Positions 17,987 to 28,745 are shown, numbered from the stretch's first letter. The stretch: DNA of 64,000 bases from Bacteroidota bacterium (GCA_009908855.1 JAAAOM010000037.1:1-64000), one strand, 5' to 3'. Notes: a model not told the origin generated them from the sequence alone. Numbers and translations: made by a program.

Positions 17987-19043
17987 GATTATGTTCAGCC
18001 GTTAATCGCTGAATCACTTCTTCGACGCTGGTTATCGCGTTGATGGTATGGGCATTCATCCCTGAAAATGCAAACCCTGATTCAAAATCACCATGATAGG
18101 CCGAGGATAATGCATCGGCAATACAATAAGCTGTAGTTTTCGGATCACACGATTTAATGCAGTTGAACTTACAGTTTCGAGGTCGTTTTTCACCCCTTTC
18201 GGCAGCCAGCAGAAATTCATTTATAATGGCCCTGCCAGGAAGACCTACCGGGCTCTTGATCCATCGGATATCGTTAGGGGTGGCATCAATAATAGCACGT
18301 TTAAAATCAATCGATGCATCGCATTCATTTGTGGCTATGAAGCTGCTGCCAATCTGCACTGCCGAAACTCCCAGCTCCATAATATTCCGGATTTGCGCCC
18401 CCGAAGTGATCCCCCCTCCGGCAATGACCGGTATTATTCTATGATGATCGGCGGATAATTTTTCAGCAAGGGGTACAACTTCTGCTACCAGTTCTTCCAA
18501 CGTATATTTATTGCTTTCCAGGTCCTCGTAACTAAACCCCAAATGGCCACCTGCCTGCGGACCTTCAACAACAAAAGCATCGGGAACGTAATTGTAGTTC
18601 TGCAACCACTTCCGGGCAATGATCTGTGCCGCCCTTCCCGATGATACGATCGGTACAAGTTTTGTCCGGCTGTCTTTGGGCTTATATTTTGGCAAATCAA
18701 GCGGCAAACCAGCGCCCGAAAAAATGATATCGATCTTTTCTTGTATAGCAGTTTCAACCAATTCGCTGAAATTGGTAAGCACCGACATAATATTTACCGC
18801 CAAAATTCCATTTGACAATCGGCGTGCCTTGCGAATTTCATTAATAACCCCTTCTTTGTTGTTCTGTCTGAAACTTTTATCAGGAGTTCCCTGTATTAAA
18901 CCAATACCCACTGTGGCAATGGTTCCGATACCCCCGGCTGATGCAACAGCAGAAGCAAGTCCTGATAATGATATACCTACCCCCATTCCTCCCTGAACGA
19001 TAGGAACAGGAATCGTTAAATCTCCAATCTGAAATGGTTTCAA
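17952..19043 (-). CDS. Nitronate monooxygenase (2-nitropropane dioxygenase-like)
   Basis: VPIVQGGMGVGISLSGLASAVASAGGIGTIA, EGPQAGGHLGF, PVIAGGGITSGAQI. Confidence 0.9.
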   Translation of the reverse strand: MKPFQIGDLTIPVPIVQGGMGVGISLSGLASAVASAGGIGTIATVGIGLIQGTPDKSFRQNNKEGVINEIRKARRLSNGILAVNIMSVLTNFSELVETAIQEKIDIIFSGAGLPLDLPKYKPKDSRTKLVPIVSSGRAAQIIARKWLQNYNYVPDAFVVEGPQAGGHLGFSYEDLESNKYTLEELVAEVVPLAEKLSADHHRIIPVIAGGGITSGAQIRNIMELGVSAVQIGSSFIATNECDASIDFKRAIIDATPNDIRWIKSPVGLPGRAIINEFLLAAERGEKRPRNCKFNCIKSCDPKTTAYCIADALSSAYHGDFESGFAFSGMNAHTINAITSVEEVIQRLTAEHNHASATSINPLL

Positions 19044-19441
19044 ATCTCCCCCTTTTATTAAGCGTTAAAAGCTACAAGTTCTATATTGACTCGTTTGTCC
19101 TCAATTTCAACAACCAAACCGGATGAAAACCCACTGAAAGGAACTATACACACCCACCGATGGGCAACACATTTTTACCTTCTTCTCATTTAAGAAAACC
19201 GAGATTCTGATTGATCCTAAATTGTACAAGAAATTGAATGAAAATAACGTAGAAATAATTTCAGAAAAGTATAATTACGCGTATTTCCAGATACAAAATC
19301 TGCTATAAATATACACTCATTTAATCAAAAACCTATTTCTAATGATGACAATTCATTGAAAATTTATTATTTATTGCTCTTGAAGGTTCCAACCGCGTAC
19401 AAATAAGCATAGAAAATAATCAACAACAGTATGGCAACCAT

Positions 19442-19726
19442 CATTTAATTATTAAAACTGTGCTCATGGCGCTGGTGTATCTTACACCTTTCGGATTAAT
19501 AGTTACAGGAACCGTTTCAACCGCCATATCAATAATGATTTGCTATTTTATAATGGCCCTCGGTATGGCCGGGCTGGGCATGGCTACCATGCACGATGCC
19601 AATCACGGCGCTTTTTCAAAAAACAAGCGTGTTAATCAGTTTTTTGGCAAGTCGCTGTATCTTTTAGACGGATTTCCGCCCAACTTGATCGCTCATACAT
19701 ATAGTGTTTCGATAAACATAACGTAA
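19442..19726 (+). pseudogene. Fatty acid desaturase remnant, truncated at both ends
   Basis: HLIIKTVLMALVYLTPF...MATMHDANHGAFSKNKRVNQFFGKSLYLLDGFPPN; first His box HDANH retained, later His boxes absent. Confidence 0.8.
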
Positions 19727-19852
19727 GGTTTTTAAATATATATTAACAAAGAACATCTGTCCATACTATCACTATTATTCAATGAAATGATTTACCGGGG
19801 AGATAAATCAATAAGCTACCCTTGTAATTGCTTTTGCAGCACCAATAAATAA

Positions 19853-20005
19853 TTATTGTATTTTATTGCTACGTCTTAACAGGTAACGGGTCTTAGCTTC
19901 TTTTGGATCAGCTCCAGGCTGAATGTATATTTTAGTCCTGAAATCTATGACAACTTCCTGTAGTTTACCAATATCAGGAGAAACAATATTGTGATGATTT
20001 TTCAT
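19853..20005 (-). CDS. Candidate 50-aa small protein, unnamed
   Basis: MKNHHNIVSPDIGKLQEVVIDFRTKIYIQPGADPKEAKTRYLLRRSNKIQ*; complete ORF with ordinary composition, below the ORF-track cutoff. Confidence 0.5.
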   Translation of the reverse strand: MKNHHNIVSPDIGKLQEVVIDFRTKIYIQPGADPKEAKTRYLLRRSNKIQ

Positions 20006-20229
20006 TCGGGATCATTTAAAGTACGTTGTTTAATAGATCAAAGGTACGACAATAACTTCAATAAAATGCTATACATTTGATGGATTAATTTATGGCGTTC
20101 ACAAATAAACGAATAGACATTTCATAGTGCACGGTTTAAAGAAAGGGGCTTCAACATAAAAAAGCTAAGCAAAAATATTTACCTTCACATTTTAAAGCTA
20201 ACATATGGCTTCAAGTTTTAATAATACTA

Positions 20230-21354
20230 ATGTACATCTCCTGTGCTATGAACTTGTCTTTTAAGAATATTTTTTACGTGCTTGCCAGTGCATTCGGACT
20301 ATTTGCATTTCTGGTACTGGCAAAACCTATGCTCATCCCTCTCGCTTTTGCGTTGCTGATCTCATTTATTTTATTGCCGTTGACGAAAAAATTTGAGTAT
20401 TGGGGCGTGAACAGTATATTTTCCGCTTTATTTTCCATTCTGGGTGTGGTGCTTTTATTAAGCGGAGGTATCTTTTTCTTATCAACCCAGATCATACAAC
20501 TATCCACAAAATTTGCGGAATTTCAGGACAAAATTCTTCAGATTTTTACGCAAGCAACCCTTTATATGAATAATAATTTTGGCTTTTTGCCTACCCTGGA
20601 GGAAAGCGAGTTGATCGACCGGCTAAAGGACTGGCTTGCCGAATCATCGGGATTATTGGTGAGTAAAACATTTAATAATACAGCATCCTTTGTCGGCGGA
20701 CTTGTGTCGGTTATCATTTTTACTTTTTTGTTTCTTATTTACAGAAATAGTTTCACACACGCCTTTACATGTTTTTTCCCAACGAATAAGCGAACGAAAG
20801 CCTTTCAGATGTTTAAAAAGGTTCAACTGGTTGGTAAAAAGTACCTGTTTGGAATGACCGTTCTGATTATCATCCTCGGAACGGCCAGCAGCATCGGCTT
20901 ATTGATTATAGGTATTGATAACCCGTTCCTTTTTGGGTTTTTAGCTGGTATACTGGCCATTGTACCATATATTGGCACCTTAATTGGAGCAGCCATACCT
21001 GTGCTGTATGCATTTTTATTCTATGACACTATATGGAAGCCTATTGCGGTTATTATACTGTTTTGGTTCATCCAATCAATAGAGAGCAACTTTCTTAGCC
21101 CAAAAATAGTGGGAAGGAGTTTAAACGTCAATGCCCTTACAGTCATTCTCAGTATTATTGTCGGTGCTTCGGTGTGGGGTGTAGCGGGTATGATTTTGTT
21201 CTTACCATTTACAGCCATGTTTAAAACCGTTTGCGAAGAATACGAAGAGCTGAAACCCATGGCATTATTAATTGGTGAACAAAATGTGAAGCCCGGTAGA
21301 AAAAGCAAATTTTATATTTATCTCAGTAAATTGGTCAATAGATTTAATAGCTGA
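20230..21354 (+). CDS. AI-2E family transporter (PerM-like permease)
   Basis: Multiple TM segments; FLAGILAIVPYIGTLIGAAIPVL and IESNFLSPKIVGRSLNVNALTVILSIIVGASVWGVAGMILFLP motifs. Start may be the internal ATG around 20257. Confidence 0.88.
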   Translation: MYISCAMNLSFKNIFYVLASAFGLFAFLVLAKPMLIPLAFALLISFILLPLTKKFEYWGVNSIFSALFSILGVVLLLSGGIFFLSTQIIQLSTKFAEFQDKILQIFTQATLYMNNNFGFLPTLEESELIDRLKDWLAESSGLLVSKTFNNTASFVGGLVSVIIFTFLFLIYRNSFTHAFTCFFPTNKRTKAFQMFKKVQLVGKKYLFGMTVLIIILGTASSIGLLIIGIDNPFLFGFLAGILAIVPYIGTLIGAAIPVLYAFLFYDTIWKPIAVIILFWFIQSIESNFLSPKIVGRSLNVNALTVILSIIVGASVWGVAGMILFLPFTAMFKTVCEEYEELKPMALLIGEQNVKPGRKSKFYIYLSKLVNRFNS

Positions 21355-21465
21355 TTCATTCATATATGCGTCTTTAATAGCGGGAAAGAAATAGAAATAA
21401 CACGTCCTGATACATTTCAATCATGAACCAGTTAAGGAATTACTAACGTAAAACCCAAATATAAA

Positions 21466-22896
21466 ATGGATATCCGGGTAATCATTCCATTTATCGGTTA
21501 TTTTTTAATTATTATTGGTATAGGTGTATACGCATCCCGATTCTCTTCGCGGGGTATATCAGAATATTTTCTGGGTGGCCGCAGCATGAGCCGATTTGTG
21601 GTGGCTTTGTCCGCCGTCGTTTCCGGTCGCAGTGCATGGCTATTACTGGGTGTATCGGGGTTGGCTTATGTACAGGGATTATCGGTTATTTGGGCTGTGC
21701 TTGGATATACCATCGTGGAATTCTTTCTGTTTATGTATTATGCTCCAAAGTTAAGAAGATATACGGAAGAAAATGATTGTATTACTATTCCGGATTTTTA
21801 TGCGGCTCGATTCAAAGATATTAACGGGTTGTTACGTGGTATAATCGTTATCATTTTTCTCATTTTTATGGTTTCTTATGTTTCAGCCCAGTTTGCTTCG
21901 GGAGGAAAAGCCTTTTTTGCCCATTTTGATATTCCGGTGAATTACGGACTGATTTTAACCGCTGGTATTGTATTGCTTTATACGCTTTTAGGCGGATTTA
22001 TGGCTGTGAGCTATACTGATGTGGTACAAGGCATCATGATGATCCTTGCGCTGGTTGTTTTACCACTGATGGGGATTATTGATCAGGGTGGATGGGAATT
22101 TTTCAGGCAGGATCTTCGGCAGTTGGACATGAATTTACTGGATCCGGTTTCCATCACAACCATGTCCATTGTAGGTTACCTGGGAATTGGTCTGGGATCG
22201 CCCGGGAATCCGCACATCCTGGTTCGGTATATGTCCATCAAAGACCCATTACAATTTAAATGGACAGCTGTTGTGGGTTCTCTATGGAACCTTATGATGG
22301 GTGCAGGCGCTGTATTTATTGGTGTAACGGGAAGGGGATATTTTCATGAAGCATCAATGTTACCCGGTGGTGATCCTGAGAATATTTTTGTTATGCTGTC
22401 AAACCAGTTGGTACCTCCATTTTTGGTTGGGTTGATTTTGGCATCGGTATTTGCAGCAATTATGTCAACGGCCGACTCACAGTTATTGGTAGCTGCTTCC
22501 GCTATTGTGCGGGATATTTATGATAAAATACTACGGAAGGATAAATCCTTCTCCGATAAAAAGCTGGCTTTATACAGTCGTATTGTCGTTTCAGCGCTTG
22601 TTGTGCTGGCTGTATTGCTGGGACTGTTCTCAAACGAGATTATATTTTGGTTTGTACTTTTTGCCTGGGCAGGCCTGGGGGCTGCTATTGGCCCGACTTC
22701 ATTATTGGCCCTGTTTTGGAAAAAGACCACCAGGTCCGGTGTAATTGCAGGCCTGCTTACAGGAACTATTACTGTTTTCATCTGGAAATCAAATACATAC
22801 CTTGACGCACTGATGTATGAGTTAATTCCCGGATTTGTGCTATCGTTCATAGCAACGGTTGTTGTAAGTTTAACGGGAAAAAAATACCGCAATTAA
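21466..22896 (+). CDS. putP: Sodium/proline symporter-like SSS-family transporter
   Basis: YFLGGRSMSRFVVALSAVVSGRSAWLLLGVSGLAY, MSTADSQLLVAASAIVRDIY. Confidence 0.85.
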   Translation: MDIRVIIPFIGYFLIIIGIGVYASRFSSRGISEYFLGGRSMSRFVVALSAVVSGRSAWLLLGVSGLAYVQGLSVIWAVLGYTIVEFFLFMYYAPKLRRYTEENDCITIPDFYAARFKDINGLLRGIIVIIFLIFMVSYVSAQFASGGKAFFAHFDIPVNYGLILTAGIVLLYTLLGGFMAVSYTDVVQGIMMILALVVLPLMGIIDQGGWEFFRQDLRQLDMNLLDPVSITTMSIVGYLGIGLGSPGNPHILVRYMSIKDPLQFKWTAVVGSLWNLMMGAGAVFIGVTGRGYFHEASMLPGGDPENIFVMLSNQLVPPFLVGLILASVFAAIMSTADSQLLVAASAIVRDIYDKILRKDKSFSDKKLALYSRIVVSALVVLAVLLGLFSNEIIFWFVLFAWAGLGAAIGPTSLLALFWKKTTRSGVIAGLLTGTITVFIWKSNTYLDALMYELIPGFVLSFIATVVVSLTGKKYRN

Positions 22897-22942
22897 GTTT
22901 TGGTTAGAAACCTATTGTGACGCAAATTTCAGCCATTGACAA

Positions 22943-23206
22943 AATATGTGGATCCTATTCTATTAGGGGTGATGGATACCCTGGGCAAGTTTATTGCCCG
23001 TGTGTACGAAAGGACGTACGGTAAGTGAATTTATCCTGGGTGAGATAATTTTACCAACACTATTTTCGTTCTTGTGGATGTCAATCCCGTTAGGTGCAGC
23101 CTTAAATTTACAAAATCCGGAAATCGCAGATATTTCCACCTCCGTTGAAGAGAATGTATCTACAGCATTGTTTGCAATTTTTAAAAGGATGACTATTATT
23201 CAATGA
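22943..23206 (+). pseudogene. BCCT-family (betaine/carnitine/choline) transporter remnant
   Basis: One frame reads WILFY*G*WIPWA (expected FYWGWWI.W), then another reads GKFIARV, then KGRTVSEFILGEIILPTLFSFLWMSIPLGAALNLQ...ENVSTALFAIF. Two Trp-to-stop changes plus frameshifts. Confidence 0.85.
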
Positions 23207-23227
23207 TCTAATTTGGTATTATTGACA

Positions 23228-23257
23228 AAAGGCTGCTCAATGGACAGAGCAGCCTTT
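23228..23257 (-). terminator. Hairpin terminator downstream of susD
   Basis: Perfect 11-bp stem AAAGGCTGCTC / GAGCAGCCTTT, loop AATGGACA; minus-strand T-run follows. Confidence 0.75.
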
Positions 23258-23282
23258 ATAGGTAATCATTATGTGTAAACAA

Positions 23283-24800
23283 TTATTCCTTTAATAACCA
23301 CATTAGCGCCATTTGCGAATTACCTTCTTCACCAAACCTGTCAACGGCATCATCATAGTTATCGGCATTTAAACTTTGTTCGTTTCCGGGATACAGAAAG
23401 CGAAGCGGCAATTGATCATCATTTTCATTCTGGCACGGTGGTGCTACAAATGGCAGGGCAGCCCATTCGTAGTCACTCTCATACATCCATCTTCTGAGTT
23501 CAAAATAAGGCTCAAGTCCATGGAAAAACAACACTTTCCATTTTTCTTTACGGATAGATAATAACGTATTGTCGTAGGCAACCCCTGAATTAGTATAGAA
23601 GTCTTCAAAGTCATCCCACCCATTGGACTCATACTCAACGGTATAATAGTCCATAGAAGCCTGAATACCTGATTTATAATGAGATTCAACATCATTAGCG
23701 ATCCATCCTTTTTCCGCTGCTTCTGCTAATAAGAATTCAACTTCCGCATAAGTCATTATAATACCTTCTGCTTTATCAGTTACAGATGGATGCCCGGGAT
23801 AATCATAATAAGCCAACCCTAAACGGGAACCGGACTTATCACAATCACCTGTTTCTAAACCGTTTACACCACCATCGAAAAGGGGAGCTAAATCTTGATC
23901 TTCAACCATTTCAATAATATTATCCGGACGTGCATAAACAGCCAGGCGTGGATCTCTTGTACCGGCGACGGTATCCTGCATTTCACGAACCAAACTTGTA
24001 CTCATCACAACTGCATCGAAGTCTCCTTGCTTTAATGGGACCAATGGATACTCGTTTGGAAAACTACCAAGATAATCAAGTGTAACATTATCAGCATTGG
24101 AGGCGATAATATTTCCCTCATTTACAATCTCGGCAAATCTTGTTGACACATCAATTTTATTGGACAGATGCATGAGCAGACGTAATTGTAAGGAATTGGC
24201 AAATTTCACCCATTGTTCGGGATCACCTTCCAAAATTATATCACCATTAATACTACCGGTAGCGTTGTTTAACAGGTCAACAGCTTTTTCAAGTTGAGCC
24301 AGCAAACCTTCTTCGGTATCGGTAAAAATAAATTCCTGCTCATCGTAGGCTGGAAACCATAGACCTTCATCAACACCCATAAGGGCACTTGTATAAGGAA
24401 TGTCTCCATACGCCATAGTGAGTGTAGAAAAAATCCAGGCTTCCATAATGGATGCTATCCCTTCCGTGATCTCATCACCATCTTCAACCGCAACTTTTTC
24501 AGCTTCACGTAATGTAATGAGCGACTGGTAAAGCGATTCCCATACAGTGGGAAAGGCATTCCATGCATAGCGGTCTACCTCTGTACGGAGGGTTTTAGCA
24601 GTTAGCTGTGCTGCGTTATTTCCCAACAGGAATGATTCGGTTACCATGGAATTCATTGAAGAACGCATGGCCGACGTAAGCAATACATCCTGTGATACTT
24701 CATCGGGTTGATTGGGATTCTCGTTTAAATCCTCAAGTTTCGTACAACTTCCGATTATCAATATGGTTAATAGTGCTATATAAAATTTTAAGTATTTCAT
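23283..24800 (-). CDS. SusD/RagB-family outer-membrane nutrient-binding lipoprotein
   Basis: MKYLKFYIALLTILIIGSCTKLEDLNENPNQPDEVS lipobox; SusD-like fold motifs; immediately downstream of SusC. Confidence 0.92.
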   Translation of the reverse strand: MKYLKFYIALLTILIIGSCTKLEDLNENPNQPDEVSQDVLLTSAMRSSMNSMVTESFLLGNNAAQLTAKTLRTEVDRYAWNAFPTVWESLYQSLITLREAEKVAVEDGDEITEGIASIMEAWIFSTLTMAYGDIPYTSALMGVDEGLWFPAYDEQEFIFTDTEEGLLAQLEKAVDLLNNATGSINGDIILEGDPEQWVKFANSLQLRLLMHLSNKIDVSTRFAEIVNEGNIIASNADNVTLDYLGSFPNEYPLVPLKQGDFDAVVMSTSLVREMQDTVAGTRDPRLAVYARPDNIIEMVEDQDLAPLFDGGVNGLETGDCDKSGSRLGLAYYDYPGHPSVTDKAEGIIMTYAEVEFLLAEAAEKGWIANDVESHYKSGIQASMDYYTVEYESNGWDDFEDFYTNSGVAYDNTLLSIRKEKWKVLFFHGLEPYFELRRWMYESDYEWAALPFVAPPCQNENDDQLPLRFLYPGNEQSLNADNYDDAVDRFGEEGNSQMALMWLLKE

Positions 24801-24842
24801 ATCTATTTGTTGTTTTAAAGTCTTTCTCATATATATCATTAT

Positions 24843-27800
24843 TTATAATGTCAGGTTTAAAGATATTCCATAGCTTCTGACAGACGGAAGCTGTGTGCTT
24901 TCATAACCATGTACAAATATACCATTACGCACTGAATAGGTTTCGGGATCGATAGTTGGTACTTCAGAAAACAATAATAGGTTTCTTCCTATTATGGATA
25001 TGCTGGCACCTTCGATCCGAAGATTTTGAATGGCTGTATTTGGCAATCGATAGGTTAATTTCAGTTCCCGTAATTTTACATAAGTGGCATCAAATGTTGC
25101 AGCCTCCACATTATCGCGATTAAACCCGTTACCATAATAGCGATAAAAATAATCCCTTACAGGAACTTCAACCGTATTGGGTACAAGCTCACCCGATTCA
25201 TTGTACATAACACCGGGTCCGACTACACCACCTTCATCAACAGATGTATAAACAGGCTCACCATTTGAATCGTAGCTGATATCATAAATCACTCTGCCGT
25301 CCAATGTGCTCATATCAAGGTTTGGATCGTCGTTATTGGTAATTGTACCCCCTGTGTTATTCATAGCGTGCGAACGTGAATAAATTTTACCACCGATCTG
25401 GCCATCAAAAAGAATATTAAAGGTCCAGTTATTGTAACTGAATGTATTTTGCCACCCAATTCGCATGTCTGGTTGATAGGAACCGGCTGTTACTTTATCC
25501 TCAGTTAATACAGGCAAGCCATCTTCATGGATGATATTACCGGCATTATCACGTAAGAAACCCAATCCGCGTATTAATCCCAGTGGTTCGCCTTCTACAG
25601 CAACCAGTTCCATATCCGCTGACCCTTCATCTCCCGGATAAACATCAGCAACAATCGGATAATTTTTTTCTACTCCTGCAGGCAATGTTTCAACAATGGC
25701 TTTGTTATGACCAACATTTAATGAACTAACCCATTCAAAATTTGATGTTTCAACAGGTTTACCATAGAGTTGAACTTCAACACCTGTATTGCTTATTTCA
25801 CCTGCATTGGCTAAACGTGTGGCTTTACCTGTTGATATGGCAACGGGTAAATAAATGATCTGATTACTGGAAAGCATATCATAAAAGGTAATATCTGTAC
25901 CCAGTCGGCCATTAAAAAATCGTGCATCCAGTCCGACTTCAAAAGAACTGGTACGTTCAGGTTTCAAATCACGAAATGCGGCAAATGAGCTTACATTGAA
26001 TGCCGGGGTGCTACCCCAAAGTGGTTCGGGTTCATAATAGTTATCCAATAAATAAGGATCGGTATCATTACCAACTTCAGCGTATGCTGTGCGTACTTTT
26101 AAAAAGGACAGTGCAGATATCGTTGAAAGATCCATTTTTTCGGAAAGTATGGCACTCAATGATACGGATGGATAGAAATAGGAATTAAAACCATCCTCCG
26201 TTTTCAATGTACTTGACCAGTCATTGCGTGCGGTAAAATCTAAATAAATAAAATTCTGAATTCCCAACGAGGCCATTCCGAATAAACTTCTTATTCCTTT
26301 TTCGGCATGCGGATTATCAACCAATATATCGGAACGGTTATTGGTAAGTGTAAATAAATCGGGCTGTAATAACTGCGGATTATTGGCAATTAGCTGGTTG
26401 CTCCGTTGCATCATAAGATTACCACCACCTTTCAAATCCAGCGCTAAATTATCTGTTTCAGAAAACAATGTGTAGGATAGTAATGCCTCGGCATTGGTTT
26501 CGGTAAATGATATTTCATCCTCGCGATAGCTGCCAAATGGGACACCTTTGGTTGACGTTGCTCTTCGGTATTGACGTTGCTCATCTTTATTGTCAATACC
26601 AAAACGTATACGAATATTGAAATCTGTATTGAAATGATAAAGCGCATCAGCATTACCAATTAATCTACTTTCCTGAAAGGAATTGGTATTTTCATTCACA
26701 ATAAACCAGGGATTGTTTCCCCATAATTCTTCCACATAGCTTTGTTGTTCGCCTTCCCGACCTTCTTTCCAATAATCTTTCAGTTCATTCATCTCAACCT
26801 GCCGCGGGAACCACAACCATGTGTACATAATTGAACTGCTTTCATCATATCCGGCATTGGGTACGTTATCGGATCCACTGTTCACATACATGGCATTACC
26901 GCGTAATTCCAACCGACCGTCAAATAATGTCTTACCCATTGTTGAGTACACTGTATTTCGCTCGAGATTTGTGTTTGGTACAATACCCCGTCGGTATAGA
27001 TTTGTATAGGACAAACGGAAATCTGAATTACTCGTGGAATTACTGATAGCCACATTATTGGTTGTAACTACCCCGGTTTGAAAAAAGTCCCTTACATTGC
27101 CTTCTGCTGGTGTAAACGGAACCGGTTCGCCATTTGAATTCCATTGCTTGATAAGATCACCATTCATTCGGGGCCCCCAATTTTCTCCAAATGCATCATA
27201 ATAATCACCGGTATAAGTGGTTCCGTCATTATAACTAAATTTTCCATATCCGCCAAAACCATACTCATTTTGATAATCAGGCAATTTAAGGGGTGTTTCT
27301 ATTGATGTAGAGCTATTTAATTCCACACCCCAACCTTTGGTTGCTTTTCCTTTTTTGGTGGTAATAAGCACAACACCCTTGGCAGCACGAGAACCATATA
27401 ATGCTGCAGCTGCCGGGCCTTTTAATATGGATACATTATCAATATCATGCGCATTTACAATTTGTGCCGCATTACCAAAATCGATGGTAGTAGATCCGTT
27501 TATCCCATCTCCCGGACTGTAGAGCCCATTGCTAATTGGTACACCATTTACAACAAACAATGCCTGATTTTGGCCTGTAAGAGAAGTTTCTCCTCGTATA
27601 ATAATGTTTGATGATGAGGTAGGACCAGAAGAATTGTTGGTGATATGAACACCTGCAATTTTACCCGATAGGTTGTTGATCACATTGGTTGATTGTACAG
27701 CTGCAACTTCACGAGCATCAAGTTTTTGAACTGCATAGCCAAGTGCTTTTTCATCCCGCTCAATACCCAGTGCTGTAACCACCACTTCGGCAATTTCAGC

Positions 27801-28112
27801 TCCTTCACTAAGAGTAATATCAAGGTGTTTGGCATTTACAATGTTTAGCTCGGTCGATTCGTATCCGATATAGGAGACAACAATGGTCTCATCGTCAGAT
27901 TCAACCTCCAGGCTAAATTCGCCATTAACATCCGTCACAGTACCTTTTAAGGTGTTTTTAACTTTAATATTAGCACCGATGAGAGGCGTTTTGTTTTCAT
28001 CTACAACTTTGCCTGTTATGGTTCGACTTTCCTGTGTATAGGCAGTTTGCCAAACAAACAATAGTAGAAAGAGAATTGTTAACGGTTTACATTTCAGGTT
28101 TAATTTTCTCAT
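24843..28112 (-). CDS. SusC/RagA-family TonB-linked outer-membrane protein
   Basis: ITGKVVDENKTPLIGANIKVKNTLKGTVTDVNGEFSL carboxypeptidase-like domain; plug VLKGPAAAALYGSRAAKGVVLITTKKGK. Confidence 0.95.
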   Translation of the reverse strand: MRKLNLKCKPLTILFLLLFVWQTAYTQESRTITGKVVDENKTPLIGANIKVKNTLKGTVTDVNGEFSLEVESDDETIVVSYIGYESTELNIVNAKHLDITLSEGAEIAEVVVTALGIERDEKALGYAVQKLDAREVAAVQSTNVINNLSGKIAGVHITNNSSGPTSSSNIIIRGETSLTGQNQALFVVNGVPISNGLYSPGDGINGSTTIDFGNAAQIVNAHDIDNVSILKGPAAAALYGSRAAKGVVLITTKKGKATKGWGVELNSSTSIETPLKLPDYQNEYGFGGYGKFSYNDGTTYTGDYYDAFGENWGPRMNGDLIKQWNSNGEPVPFTPAEGNVRDFFQTGVVTTNNVAISNSTSNSDFRLSYTNLYRRGIVPNTNLERNTVYSTMGKTLFDGRLELRGNAMYVNSGSDNVPNAGYDESSSIMYTWLWFPRQVEMNELKDYWKEGREGEQQSYVEELWGNNPWFIVNENTNSFQESRLIGNADALYHFNTDFNIRIRFGIDNKDEQRQYRRATSTKGVPFGSYREDEISFTETNAEALLSYTLFSETDNLALDLKGGGNLMMQRSNQLIANNPQLLQPDLFTLTNNRSDILVDNPHAEKGIRSLFGMASLGIQNFIYLDFTARNDWSSTLKTEDGFNSYFYPSVSLSAILSEKMDLSTISALSFLKVRTAYAEVGNDTDPYLLDNYYEPEPLWGSTPAFNVSSFAAFRDLKPERTSSFEVGLDARFFNGRLGTDITFYDMLSSNQIIYLPVAISTGKATRLANAGEISNTGVEVQLYGKPVETSNFEWVSSLNVGHNKAIVETLPAGVEKNYPIVADVYPGDEGSADMELVAVEGEPLGLIRGLGFLRDNAGNIIHEDGLPVLTEDKVTAGSYQPDMRIGWQNTFSYNNWTFNILFDGQIGGKIYSRSHAMNNTGGTITNNDDPNLDMSTLDGRVIYDISYDSNGEPVYTSVDEGGVVGPGVMYNESGELVPNTVEVPVRDYFYRYYGNGFNRDNVEAATFDATYVKLRELKLTYRLPNTAIQNLRIEGASISIIGRNLLLFSEVPTIDPETYSVRNGIFVHGYESTQLPSVRSYGISLNLTL

Positions 28113-28511
28113 AAATGTTATGTTTAATTAAAGAATTATTAAAACAATAAAATGTACAGACATTATATCTGTAATGGTGGTGTGTAATGACTTAATCCGG
28201 TAAGATACTGAATCGTATATCTATTTCGGAGGAATTAATTTGGAAGGAATGTTGATAAAAATCAATTTCCCTGCGTAAACACGAATGTTTATTGCTTGAT
28301 ATAATTTAGATACTTTGAACATCATTTGCGCACAAAGGTAGGATGTAGTCAGCCCAGACCCAAATAATATAAAAAATGTTTAATGTAATTATTTATTTAT
28401 GAGCTAAATAGGATTCTTATTTATAATGAATTTACATACAAGGTTTTGCAACAGACCCAAAAATCGCAAGAAATGATTTAATAATCCCGATTCCTGTCAG
28501 GAAACGTTAAG

Positions 28512-28745
28512 TTATTTCCTTTTAAGCGGTTTCAGCAGATAATCCAGCCCGTTTAGCTTGATTTCGTATAGCGTAGCTAACTGCATACCTAGTTTTCCTT
28601 TCGGAAATCCTTTGCGTGCAAACCATTCCAAATAATAAACCGGTATATCGCATAGCAACACATCCTTGTATTTGCCATAAGGCATTTTAACGGAAACAAG
28701 TTCCTTTAATATTTCGGGGTCAATACCCTGATTCTCGAAATTCAT
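28512..28745 (-). CDS. DUF3820 family protein
   Basis: MPYGKYKDVLLCDIPVYYLEWFARKGFPKGKLG. Confidence 0.85.
   Translation of the reverse strand: MNFENQGIDPEILKELVSVKMPYGKYKDVLLCDIPVYYLEWFARKGFPKGKLGMQLATLYEIKLNGLDYLLKPLKRK

Noticed and set aside
23283-28112. Polysaccharide utilisation locus
   Set aside because: Only SusC and SusD are present; no carbohydrate-active enzyme or regulator adjacent.
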